A stretch of DNA of 26,593 nt from Pyrenochaeta sp. MPI-SDFR-AT-0127 (Eukaryota > Ascomycota > Dothideomycetes > Pleosporales > Cucurbitariaceae), in NCBI GenBank assembly GCA_020747015.1, contig JAGTJM010000142.1, positions 1 to 26,593 on the forward strand, read 5' to 3'. Position numbers and translations under genes: made by a program. Numbering within the stretch: the stretch's first letter is position 1; every line of letters begins with the position of its first letter. The notes under the pieces were generated by a model that searched no databases, had not been told where the DNA came from, and saw only the letters and a list, made by a program, of their open reading frames with translations. Positions 8,310-19,439 of this stretch are shown here, in pieces.

Positions 8310-11300
8310 TCCTCTCTAATAATAGCTGCACATCGCTCTACCCAGATATTGTCGCCGCTCTAGAAAACCAAGTTGATGAAGTCTAGTGCACTTGCCCTTA
8401 GAGATAGCAACTCTCTCTGCAGCCGCAGTAGCTCTCCCTTACTACGGAGCTCTAAGTTATAGTTCTGCAGACTATCCTAGTTACCCCGTACCACTTTTAC
8501 CTATCCTAGTTCACGTAATATTCGGTTACCTACACCTTTATACTCTATATAATATTCCAAGATTAGTTCGTGCCGTAATATACATATTCTATAGGGGGAC
8601 TTACTAATCTTCTTAGTTATTTCTATTACTCGAAGCACTAACCCTGCATTCTTCTCCTATAGGAAATTCTGCGGTTGAAGGAACCAAAGTATTCGCGTTA
8701 CTAGATTCGCCGCAAATATAGTAGGATCCTTCCTTACTCCCGCACCAAAATATCGCGTCTTAGGCGCAACCGAAGGAGTGACTGATAACGAAGCTAGCGT
8801 TAATACTATTATCAGCATCATATCGTAGAGAGGGTCGCCTAGGCATTCTATTAAATATTAACGCGTAACTTGGTAATAGGCTAAGATTATATAGTTCCCA
8901 TCCCTAAAAATTCCCCCTAGCTGTCGAAAGCTGTCCTCTACGATAGCTAGGACTAAGGTAAAAGGTACTATACAACTAAAGTTAATTATACGCCTTTTTA
9001 CTATATACTACTCTCTATTTCCGTCTATAATGTTTACTATAGTAGGGCTTCCTAATCTTAATCTTAGTCCTAATGCAGAAGCCGACGGAACGTATTATAT
9101 AAGCTTAGTAACCCTTCAGTATATAAATTTAGCGCGGTATAACCCCGGAATGCATTTAATCCCGTTTGAAAATATAGAAGCAGATAATGTATTAACCTAG
9201 TATTTCTTACTTATAAGAGTACTAGACGTATATCTAATCGCTATACAAAGCAGTAATAGGCACGTCGTAGGCAGCTACAGAAAGGTTATCTCTATCTACC
9301 TATTATCCTAAACGCAGGTTTCGTATATATCTTAAGCGAAATCCCTGTATACCTAACTAGAGATCTAAGTAGACTAGGTCACTCCATTTAGTATAAAGAA
9401 AGTAAAGATCGGCTCATAATTCCTGTACGCCTCTTATTAGTTTCTAACATCACTACCTCCTGTTTATATAATAATACTTACGTCCAAGAGAATAGATAGT
9501 TCGATAGGGACTATTTCTGAAGTAGCTATTAGCTCTCCTAAGATTGCAGCTCCTTATCCGCACTAACGCTTCTATAACTATAACTATCCCCTCTAACTTT
9601 ACGGCTAAGCTTATAACTTACTAAAGCTACGAGTTGCGGAATCTATACCTTACGGAAGAATTCGTTAAGGTATATTATTACCTCTAACCCTCCAGCAGCA
9701 GATATACTACCGAGTTCTTAGAACCAAACATCGTTATAACGGCGAGTAGCAACGCCCACTCTATAATAGAAAACAAGAGCGGCTACTTATATAAGCAGAG
9801 GGCGGCTATCTTTGCATTAGGGCCACCTAGCTAGGTTAAGAGAACCCTCGCCTTCCTAGAGATTTAATATATCCGGATTAATAAAAGGCTATACTCTCCT
9901 CTTTAGAGCCTCTATCGTGCCTAGCGGTCCTAGCGCGGAACCTATCAATTCCTAGGAAAATCCTGTAAAGCAATAGCTACCAAGATAGTCTAATACTACT
10001 ACTCCTTTGGTAAGTAGTAGCTTCAGCCCTTTAGACCCGCTAGCTTTATACTATTAGAGTATCTCGTCTGTTATAAGTTCGAATACTTTCGCAAAGCATA
10101 AAAGCACCCTAGGGTAGACCGTCGGCCTTAAGGAATATAGTAGGCAGGTGTAAAACTGAGGCTATTTTAAGTAAAACCGTATTAATTAGAAAATAGCGCA
10201 GAAGATAGTTAAAAAGCTCCGTCGCGTATTGGTCAACTTAGACACCTAGATAGTTAAGACTTATTCCATTTGGAAAGGAAACTCTTCCTCTTTAATTACT
10301 ATTTTAATACATTTCCGCTTATGCGCAAATAGCTTAAATAAGCTATATGCCTCTAAAGCCTACTAACTACGCAGGTAGCCTAGTAGCTACTATTGCTTAG
10401 CCTTTACCCGATTAGAATGATTTGCCTCAGCTTTAGGAAGCGTTATCACTGCTATTACAAAACCTTTGTTTACTAAGAGGCTACTACTAAGTCCTAGACA
10501 GAAGGAGCACCTAATATTCGAGTACGCGCGGAAATACGGACAGTTAAGTATATCCGCGCCGTTATTCTATAGGCTTATATTTTCCGTTAAGATTAACAGA
10601 ACGTTCTCTTCTAGAAATAGAGGTAGCCTAGGCGTGGAGAAGTTGCCGTATAAGGAGTGAAAAGCTAGTAGATAAAAGGTGAATTCCTGCGATTTTATAA
10701 ATTCTCGTGACACTTTATTATAATCCGTAAGTAGATAGGTCGCAAGCTTATTATCCAAGTTGGGGGAGTTTCTATTAAGGTAATTCAGATCTACGGCAAG
10801 AGCATATGCCACAAAACCAATACTCTCTAGCTAATATTTTTATTCTAACGCCATCCTAATACGTTGTAAATCATCTGAATAATATGCGTTATAATCTTTA
10901 TCACTAGGTAATCTAGTCACGATACCTTTGGCCCCGTTAGTGCTATGCATTTACGCACTACTTAAGGCTTCTAGCTTATACGCATCCCTCTATAGCCGAA
11001 TACCGTAGTCCCCACTAACTCGCTATATGCGCTTCTCCTCTGCAAGCGACAGAAGCCGCTTATTCATTTCAATTTCTATAATAGCCCTATAGTTATAGGC
11101 GTGAAATATAGGCTTATTCTCCGTCTAGAATAGATCACACGATTGCGTATTCATATACCGGTCCCAGCCCTCAATAAACTGTTCCTAGAAAGTGGTCCAC
11201 CCGTTAAACGTAATCCTCTTTAAGCCTTAGCTACTAAGCACCTAGGAAGGATTAATATTCTCCCCAAGGAGGCCGCCGACACAAAAGACCTCATTGATAT

Positions 11301-11960
11301 ATATAGCTAGGAACTAGGCATAATAATACTGTAATACTCTAGCATGCGACGAATTTCTACGCCGCTTTAAAGTATCTCTCCATAGCATCTCCTCACTAAT
11401 CACCGCAGCGGGATGTATGACAATATACTATACCCCTCTTAACAGTCCCGTAGCCAAAAGAAATATCCAGTGATCCAGATTAAATTGTAGTCCATATCTA
11501 TATTTGCTACTATACGGGACCCGCTAGTCCTCAAAAGTTACTATAACTTCACTAGATAACTTACTAACTCGTTGTATAATAGGTCTAAGCGGTAGACCAA
11601 TAACAACAAGTGGGTTAAGGGAAAAGATAGGGTAAAACTCATCCACCGCCGCCGACGCCAGCCTTAACCCAGCTTCCTTTTCCCCATAATCAATCGTATA
11701 CTATTTTTACAACATTTTAATTGCTTATTGGCTATTAAACGCAACAGATAATATCTTAGAAATTAGGTTATTAACTAGGTATCCTTAGCTCGCGCATATC
11801 ATTAGTAAACTATTACTTACCTTTAAGCCTATTCTTAGGCCCCACGCTATTTATCTCCTAGGATGCACAATCCAACTCTACAACGTCGTCATCATAGTCT
11901 ATAAAGTCGCCTTACTCAGACTATGGACTAGCCTAGGAAATACAATCACTATAGGATAGG
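8310..11960 (-). pseudogene. RIP-mutated full copy of the large subtelomeric gene (copy 3)
   Basis: Collinear with 568-4190 of the intact copy. Anchors: 8335-8350 with 583-598 (GCTCTACCCA shared), 8610-8715 with 870-975 (CCGCAAATATAG against CCGCAAACATAG), and 11687-11722 with 3925-3960 (start of the MLQRR exon). At 10567-10812 a residual open frame reads YALAVDLNYLNRNSPN, against YALAVDINCLDGRSPD in the intact protein. FTFYLLAFHSLYGNFS matches FTFYPLAFHPAYGNFS. Stops occur throughout and most changes are C to T or G to A. Since the amino acids can still be followed, this was once a functional paralogue. Confidence 0.85.
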
Positions 11961-14900
11961 CTACCCCTACTATCTACCCGAGTATCACTATCAACCCTAG
12001 TATCCGCTTCGGTCTCTAATCCTGCAAGTGCATCCTCTTCAGAGTCATTTGCAGCCTCTTCGGCTATCGCTTCAGTATTAATACCAACGACACAATCATC
12101 ATTATCATTACCAACTTCAGTATTACCGTGAGCGTTATCTAGACTTAGAGTTCCAGCTGGAAAGCCTACCTTTGCTAATCTTAGTTCATGCAATATTAGC
12201 AATTCTTTATATAGGTTGGGCATACAATATTTTCCCCAGTCCCTAGCAATCAGAATGTGCATTCTTCGCAAAGTCTAGTTAACTACACCCGCCTGCCGCT
12301 TTCTCTACTACTCAATACTCTCCTCGTCGGATATAACCTCTAATTCCTCCAATTTCTCTGCCTCGGAGTTAGAGTTAGAGTCGGCGTTTAGATTAATGAA
12401 TAAGTTGGCCTAGCGCCACCTACGTAAGCGTCGTCTAGAATTTCCTAGGAGTTTATACTTATCCAACTCATAGCTCAATCGCAGGCTATAATAGCCGACG
12501 TTATCATAATATCTCGTAGACTTATCCCAAAACTAGCGACCTAGGCTATCTATCATATCATAGACCGCTAGAGATATCTCTAATGCTACTGTAATAACCT
12601 AATTCATCTTATCACCCATCTCGGCCAAATTAAGGAGCTATTAATAAAAATCCAATTCCAAAAGGCTTAACAGACACTACTCTAGTTAAACCTCGTACGG
12701 TATATACTACAAATGTCCACCGCTTAGGCCCCACCTATCAGCCGGATAATATAGGATATAAGACGAGGGGAAAGGTTGTAATAGATTACTTTATCCTACC
12801 AGTCACATATAATATTCATGTAGGCCTTCATAGAAGCTAGACCACTATACTACTTCACTACTGCCATTCGCCTTACGCATAAAACTTCGATTCTTAGGGT
12901 ATAGGAGCAGCTAGTGGCTCCTAACAAAAGAAAGCTTCAAGCTCTTTTTCTATGCACGCACTTGACGCTTTCCCTTTAGCGACGCGATAATATTATAGCT
13001 CTGTTAGTAGAGTATCCAGTATAGTTTCTTATTCCAGCCTTTTCAATCAACCCGCCCGTCTTTCCACTCCCAGAGCCAAGAGAAGAGTACCTCGATATTC
13101 CTTACTACTAATCGGTTTCCCGTAGCTAACCGCGGAGGTCGATGCCTTCTTTTTAATACTCTATTAATACTCTTCCAACAGAGAGGAATCTGGCTAGCTA
13201 AGGCCGCCTCAATATACTCGTTACGAAGGAGGGATTTAATATGTATAAAAACATCCTTCCAGAAGGCACAGAGGCACAGTTAGTAGAGGTACTCTTCTAG
13301 GATATCCTAGTATATAGGCATAGTATAAAATTCCTCCATCTATTAGCGCACCTTATCAAGTCGAATAAAGTTAATGCGCACGTCTCGAACCTAACCGTAC
13401 CGCGCATAATATACTGCCTGCATAGATAGATTATTAAACATCATATGCTAGGCGAATAGTTAGCGGAAAGTTATCGTTTCCCAGTCTACTTTATCTATAA
13501 ACCAAGTATAGCCATACTACTATATAGTATCGCGAAACCCTAGTCCTTTAAATCGCCAGAGCCTATCAGGTTTATTTGAGTCGGCTTGATACCAGACATC
13601 TTACTAACAACCTCTAGCTCGCTGAATTAGCCTACCGGAATACGAAAACTATAGGTATCGCAAGAACATTAGTATAATCTGAGTATACTCCCATATAACG
13701 AAATAATAATCATTTAAGCTGTATACTATCTTAAACCTGACACAAAATTTGTTAATATTCTATCGGAGCCAGTCCAATGCGGTAGTAGTGGTGAACGTAT
13801 AATACGACTAGTCTCCTTCCTACACGAGACGGAATTATTGGATATAGAGCCCCCTCTTTTGAAATTTAGCGTTAATATTAAGAAATAGGTCCTTTAAAAC
13901 ACAGTACTCCTCTCGTATCCTAAAGGATTTATAGATCGAGTCCTAAATAGCGTAATAGCAACGGAGTTTAGTATAAAGATAAGCCTAGACCAATGCCGAT
14001 AGATTATAGCTAAGGCCACCCCCAATATACTACCACGTCTTGCGTAGTCTTAGATCTAAAGCCAATACCTTAATCGCTGCATTCGTAAATAGATAGACAT
14101 TTCCCACCGCGAATATTTCCTTAATACTAGGGTAAAACTGGCTATAGAGGAGCCTAGCGGCACGACCTTTCGAACTCCGGCCGGTTTCGATTGTTAGGCT
14201 CCCGCTGTCGTAGAGCATGCCAAAAGGATAGAAGGTGCATTAGTAAATGTCTACATGCCCACTATATATGTTTTAGATCCAATTACAGCAGGCCTCCAAA
14301 TAGTAACGCTTCTACAAGAGTATTTCGGCCGGACTTTACACGGATAATTCAGCATTATTATCTCCTACTCTATTCTTAAGCTAGCTGCATACAACGCGAG
14401 ACTTTTGCGCAGGACAGACTTCTTTACCTACGTCATAGTAGAATTCTAGAGTAGTATAAGAATCCATAATAGCACGTATCCAGTAGTCCTGGAATCGCGA
14501 CGCCATCCCCTGCCACGTGGAGTCTTTAGTAAGTATTTTTAAGTTCTTTGCCTAGATAAGAATAGTTACATCCCGGAACTGCTATAGGCCTGGTCGTTAG
14601 ATAGCTTAGAGGACCTCTTCCTATATCGCATGAAGTAAATCTGGCGGAAGAAAATAAAATAGAAGCTGTTCTCTCGCAACCGTATCGGTTCGCAGGGACC
14701 GAGTTTCTACTCCTCGGGTAGTAGCGTTATAACGACTGTGGTTGCAGCTAGATAGATAGTGCTGTACCGTAGAACTTCTATAATGTTTATATATTGTAGG
14801 TAGTAATATACGATCCATCCAAATGCGAAAATCATGATCTAGAAGATAGCTTAATTACTATTCTTCTTAATATAGGTATAGAAAGAGCAGATATAAGGAT

Positions 14901-16047
14901 ATATCCTCGAACCCTACTAGCCGTCCAAATGTATAGTATGGTAGTTAATGGATTGGCTTCCGTACTGTGTGGCTATGCCTATAATTGTCTAGGTAATATA
15001 CTAGGCGGGTGTTTAGGTGCAGGCCCGATTAAAGGTCTAAGATTAGCATTTAGGTTAGGTTCCAACGAATACCCTGTTTAGTAATAGCCAGACTAGTAGG
15101 AAATCTAATAATACTATTAATATTAAAAGCGACTTTAGCAGTCCCTATCCGCCGGTCCACTGCGCCTAAACAGATATATACCAGCGTTAAAGTAGCATTT
15201 GCTTCGTCAAACCCACAGTAAATTCGGCGCTTAATTTCCCCACTTATCTGCCCGGTAAGGTTAGATTCGCATATCGCTATTAATTCTAACCCTATTATAT
15301 TAGGGTAATCTACGATTTTTTTCAAGTCTTCGAGATATTCCTGTAGCTTAATATAACGTTCGTGCTTTTCTAAATACTCATCCTAAGCGTGCTTATAGCA
15401 TTATCCGCAGCATCCCTAATATTATATCAACTAATTTGCCAAGCGAGTCGCGAACTTACCCACTTCATCCGTACCAGCGCCGAGCGCCGCATTAGGTATA
15501 TTTAGGTTACCATCTTCGCTCATATTACTACCTACTTCTATATTAACTACTATCGTGTCTTCGTCTACAATTATTCCTAAGCCAACACTATCTATAGGCA
15601 TCTAGTCGGTAGGTATAGGTAAGTCTAGAGAGTAGCTAAGGTTAGATAGTACTAGGCTTAGATAAGGTCCGCGCAAAGGACTAGGAAGTAGGGGTAACTA
15701 TCCTAGATCGTCTTTATCGATTAGGATAGCCGTATTACTAGTAGTTCCCACTGGGCGGTGTAGGGTTAAGCTACTAGTACAGTATTCTCGAGGGTATTTA
15801 TTATATTTAAGATTTAATGTTGCGAATATATAGTCGAGTTAGACAATAATACGGATTATAAAGGGTATCTAAGGTAAAACTAGTCGAATTTAGCTTCTCG
15901 TTTCCTTGCTGCGACATATCTCCTCTCAATTCTCTTTCTTTTAGTATCCGCCTACCTCCTCTCTTCATTTATTAAGTATACGGGTGGCTGACCTCGTTTC
16001 TTTAGTCTTTAGTACCTATTAACTAACATCGCAGGTAGATAAGACAT
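11961..16047 (-). pseudogene. RIP-mutated upstream half: N-terminal extension of copy 3 or a neighbouring gene
   Basis: The minus strand keeps coding traces up to an ATG at 16047 (MSYLPAMLVNRY, then a very basic stretch with KRKRIERRYVAARKRE). Less damaged pockets are 11933-12271 (LIARDWGKYCMPNLYKELL, followed by an acidic region) and 15050-15325 (IYCGFDEANATLTLVYIC, GTAKVAFNINSIIRFP). A further trace near 12550-12620 reads VITVALEISLAVYDMI. The acidic region at 11.9-12.1 kb matches the acidic 5' extension of the intact gene. Upstream of that the intact copy has no counterpart. Either the full protein was about 2,500 residues and the telomeric copy is truncated, or a second gene lay upstream on the same strand. 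I recognise no domain. Confidence 0.55.
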
Positions 16048-16336
16048 TATATTAGCTTAAACGCGGTACAGGCTAAGTATGAATTACACTGCCTACACCT
16101 ATATACTCTCGATAAAAGGCTAATATTAAAAGGGGATTAAAGCGAATAGACAGCGCCACCCAGCCTCAGATCTATTAATAATGCCTAAAAAGGGCTTAGA
16201 CGTGTCTAAGAAATTAAGAAAGGGTTTAGCGCGTCCGGGAAATTCAAAAGGGCATATTAAGCGAGAACTTCCTTCCTAGCGTTAAAACTAACCTAACTTC
16301 AGGAGACTACACCGCAATAATAATACATAATAAAAG
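16048..16336. other. Former promoter region of copy 3, up to the gypsy junction
   Basis: TpA-rich sequence without coding traces, moderately GC-containing at 16140-16310. It ends where the gypsy frame starts at about 16337. None of the GC-rich palindromes found in front of the two live genes is visible here. Confidence 0.35.
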
Positions 16337-17170
16337 CATTCTTTTTGCAGGATATAGAAGCCAAGTATAAAAAGTATATATACCGAAATTTTTATACCTT
16401 TATCCTAATGTTATGTACAAATGTTATTGTAGAGATTTCGCAAATAGTTAATAATAAATTATTAGAATTAATAGGAAGAACGCCTTTCTTTACTAATTAT
16501 AGGAAATACCTAAATCTCTTTATAAAAATGTACCTAAGTATAAAAATAGAATATATAATAAAAATAGCAGAAGAACTAAAAATAGTATATAAGGAACTAG
16601 AGGAAAACCTTCTTAAAGTATAATAGAATAGTATTTCCTATTAAAATAAGAAAAGAAAAATAGTACCTTAGCTAAAGGAGGGGGATAAAGTATACCTACT
16701 TATAAAAAACCTATAAAATAAATAACTAAGTAAAGGGTTAGATAATATTAAGGTTAGACTATTTTTAATTAAAAAATAAAACAGACCTATAAACTATATA
16801 CTAGAACTACTAATAGATATAAAAATCTACCTATACTTCTATATTTTAAAATTAGAGCTAGTAGACCTAGAAATACTATTATAAAAATATTCCGTTATAA
16901 AACTAAAGAAGAAATAGAGTTTAAAGTTAAAGTATTACTATAGTATAAGAAGACCTAGGGAAGATATCTACATAAATTTACGCGTACTAGCTAGTAAAAT
17001 AGAAGGGATACCCTACTCTAAGAATATATAGGAACCTAAAGCTAACTTATAAAACTATTAATAACTACTTAACTAAGCTAAAGAAGTACTAAGATTTACG
17101 GGAAAAGAAGGATTTACTAAAGCTACTATAATTCCTAGAAATAAGAAAAAGAGAGGAATATACTAGGTAG
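16337..17170 (+). mobile_element. Ty3/gypsy chromovirus, 3' end of pol with integrase C-terminus and chromodomain (dead)
   Basis: One plus frame, broken by many TAA/TAG codons, follows the end of a fungal gypsy polyprotein. In order it has NNKLLELIGRTPFFTNYRKY (integrase C-terminal part), IAEELKIVYKELEENL, LKEGDKVYLLIKNL (the classic GDKVYL box), then YILELLIDIKIYLYFYILKL. The chromodomain trace is YYYSIRRPREDIY and EGIPYSKNI, followed by EPKANL (originally GYPxSENTWEPxxNL). The reverse transcriptase, RNase H and integrase catalytic core are absent, so the element is 5'-truncated at about 16337, next to the copy 3 upstream region. Substitutions such as P to L and W to stop fit RIP. Confidence 0.85.
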
Positions 17171-17239
17171 GACTACCGCCTTAGGAATAGAATTATTAAT
17201 ACCCTAGAGAATCGACTAGTCTATAGTAGCTATACCTAA

Positions 17240-17560
17240 GGGCGCATTAGGATTTACTAAAGTAATTACAGAGTTTAACTCCTCCTAGGCTTCTAATTAT
17301 TCTAACTCCTCTATAGAAGATATTCTTTATTAAACTACTCTTACTCTTATAATATAATAATTTCTTTTATTTATAAAGTACTTATAGCTTCTTACGCGCT
17401 AACTATATATAACTAATACTACCTTAGTAATATCTTCTTTAACTCGTAACTATACTTCCTCCTTATCTTCTAGTTCCTCTAAACACGCTATCTCCTTATT
17501 AATCTTAGAATAATTAGGTAAAGGAAGCGACTTAGGCTTATAGACCTTTATACTAAACCT
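17240..17560 (-). pseudogene. Antisense coiled-coil ORF remnant carried by the gypsy element
   Basis: Between the chromodomain and the 3' LTR the minus strand keeps a frame with stops: VYKPKSLPLPNYSK, then ACLEELEDKEEV, a basic middle (YKYFINKRNYYIIRVRV) and SSIEELE. The KPKSLP..LEELE..KEE pattern with a late SIEELE resembles small coiled-coil proteins common next to fungal gypsy elements, as I remember them. It is degraded and cannot be expressed as such. Confidence 0.4.
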
Positions 17561-17733
17561 TATATAATTTCCGCACTTCTTATATAATAATAATAACTAA
17601 TAAGGTAACCTACGCTTCGCGTAATAAGAATAGGCTACTATCCTAGGATCCCGCGCTAGTCTATACAATTAGCTTAATAATAATAGAACTAAATAGTATA
17701 AGATAATAGATAGGCACTTATAAGGATATAAGT

Positions 17734-17749
17734 TTAAGAGGGAGGATAG
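17734..17749 (+). other. Polypurine tract of the gypsy element
   Basis: TTAAGAGGGAGGATAG directly before the TG of the LTR, where plus-strand priming would occur. Confidence 0.6.
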
Positions 17750-18045
17750 TGTTACACCTAAGATATAAAGAGGGGTACTACTACCTTAAGTACCTCTAAC
17801 CTCTAATAATAGTTAGGTAACTATAGAGTTATATAACTAGTATCGCAGTCTATAAAGTATTATAGAGGTCTTAGCGCTTACGAGACTTTAAGACTCTAAG
17901 ACTCCTTATATATATAGATCCGCACTATAGGCCCTTATAGCTTAGTGTATTTAACTTAATATTCTTATAAATAGTAAAAGTAATAGAATAGTTCTCTATC
18001 TTAATACTCTTTATAGAAGCTCTCTCTTACTATCTTAGTATTACC
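17750..18045 (+). repeat. 3' LTR of the gypsy element
   Basis: Begins TGTTACACC right after the polypurine tract. It contains a TATA-like CCTTATATATATAG at about 17904-17917, as an LTR promoter would. The right end is uncertain (about 18045, near TTAGTATTAC), because no second LTR is present to compare and RIP has blurred it. Confidence 0.55.
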
Positions 18046-18640
18046 CCTTACTACTTATACTCGTTAATATATCCCTAAGAACTAACCCTTACCCTTTACT
18101 ATACCCTTAGTAGAGGTCTTTATAAGTAGTATCTATAGATAAAAAATATCTATTTTAGGTTTTTTAATAAAGCTATATAGTATCTATACTTATAAATCTA
18201 GCTTAGTTACCTCTTCTATATTTAGAGAGGCTTAATATATTACTTAATTACTTTCTACTAAATTCTATTATAATTATCTATATATTACTTATTATTAGAG
18301 GAGATATTACTATTATTAGGGGGAGGGCGTTAGTAGTAGTTATAGTAGTAGAAATATTAAAGATAGTAATATAGAGCTCCTCTTTAAAGGTTTAGATATT
18401 TTCCTAAGTAGTCTATATATCTTAGGTATACTTTTTTAATTAGACTTAATATTATTTTAGTAGTATAGTAGAGGTCTTTAATAGAGAAGTTAGGGTAGAG
18501 GAAGTTCTAGTATTAAGGGGTTTAAGCTAATTATAATCTCCTAGGTAGTACTTAGAAAATTATAATTAGCTTATTTAGCTTAAATATTATTAATAAGCCT
18601 TAGTAAGATTTTATAGCTAATTTATCTCGCCTTAACTTAA
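18046..18640. other. RIP-mutated AT-rich DNA with one strong hairpin
   Basis: No gene. Contains a perfect 14-bp inverted repeat (AAGCTAATTATAAT) at 18524-18537 and 18559-18572 with a 21-nt loop. The sequence changes to normal composition near 18640. Confidence 0.4.
18524..18572. repeat. 14-bp inverted repeat, 21-nt loop
   Basis: AAGCTAATTATAAT and its exact reverse complement. It could be a chance product of AT-rich sequence or the remnant of a small inverted-repeat element. Confidence 0.5.
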
Positions 18641-19131
18641 CTTAACTCTGATTTATACGGCTTTATATACATACCTACTAGGCCGAAACTAGGCTACTAG
18701 GCCGCAGCTATCGGCCTGGCTTGGCCGGCTTGTTAGCATCTCTGCAGTTGAGTTATCACAGGGGTTGATACTGTGATATAGGTGACGTTCGTGACGCTCT
18801 TTCTCTTTTCTTTTTCTTGCCGGAAGGAAGTTTATCCGGCTCGCTCCTTTCAATAGAACTTCTACTGAATTTCTGCATTGTAGAGGTTAGCTTCTTTTGC
18901 CAATAGAGTTATCACTTGCTGCGGAAGCTTAGCTGTGGGTGTAGAATCTCAGATATTGTTTTGTGCAAACCCAGGCTCATAACCTGTTGAAGCAAGCGAT
19001 TGTATTGTTGTTGTTGGATGCAGGCGGAATGCCTCATATATATGTACACATTCCCAACGCCTGTTACATATATGCTTCAGCCACCGTGATATCCGACAAA
19101 ATCGTCAGACCAGACCATTCCGATCACTGGA
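18641..19131. other. Unmutated island: 3' flank of the aminotransferase fragment
   Basis: Normal composition, with CpA and TpG intact. It is likely the 3' UTR and downstream region of the minus-strand aminotransferase. An open plus frame at 18963-19199 has no recognisable domain and lies antisense to this flank, so it is not called. Confidence 0.4.
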
Positions 19132-19301
19132 TTACTCTGCCCTCAAAGCCTCAGAAATCCGACGAATACCCTCCTCCACCATGTCCTCTGATTGAGTGAA
19201 GACTAATCTGAACCAGCCTGGTTCTTCGGCTCCTACAGCATCCCCAGTTACCAAGTAGATTCTCTTCGCCATTAACCGCTTGTATATAACTCGTGTTATT
19301 A
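19132..19301 (-). pseudogene. 3' end of a class I/II aminotransferase (ACC-synthase-like)
   Basis: The last 56 or so residues of a PLP-dependent aminotransferase: RVIYKRLMAKRIYLVTGDA, then EEPGWFRLVF and EEGIRRISEAL, with a stop at 19132-19134. EPGWFR is the C-terminal signature of the ACC-synthase-like group. Its Arg binds the substrate carboxylate in this fold. The PLP-binding lysine and the rest of the enzyme would lie upstream, but the Tc1 element cuts in at 19301. Beyond the element the sequence is a retroelement tail, not aminotransferase. So the gene was already broken before the insertion. This remnant carries no RIP-like stops. Confidence 0.75.
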
Positions 19302-19328
19302 CAGTCACAGGAACAAAGTTTCTTCCGC
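19302..19328 (+). repeat. Left terminal inverted repeat of the Tc1/mariner element
   Basis: Starts CAGTCACAGG directly after TA and contains AAAGTTTCTTCCGC at 19315-19328. Probably near the ancestral sequence. Confidence 0.85.
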
Positions 19329-19439
19329 CAGCGCACGAGCCATCCGTATAAGCACATGTACACCAAACTTTAACACCACGTATCTCAGTCAATACATAAT
19401 ATAATTGAATTTTTCTTGAAGCAGGAGTTGCGCACGTAA

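Noticed and set aside
8386..8607. Plus-strand ORF of 73 residues with many hydrophobic and Tyr residues
   Set aside because: It is antisense to the C-terminal part of copy 3, and its Tyr/Leu richness comes from RIP-made TA-rich codons.
555..16047. Telomere-linked RecQ-type helicase (TLH), expected at fungal chromosome ends
   Set aside because: No GKT/GKS Walker A in a coding frame, no DEAH box and no helicase motif was found in the intact or dead copies.
18963..19199. Plus-strand ORF of 78 residues
   Set aside because: It lies antisense to the aminotransferase 3' end and flank, with no recognisable domain and no sign of conservation.
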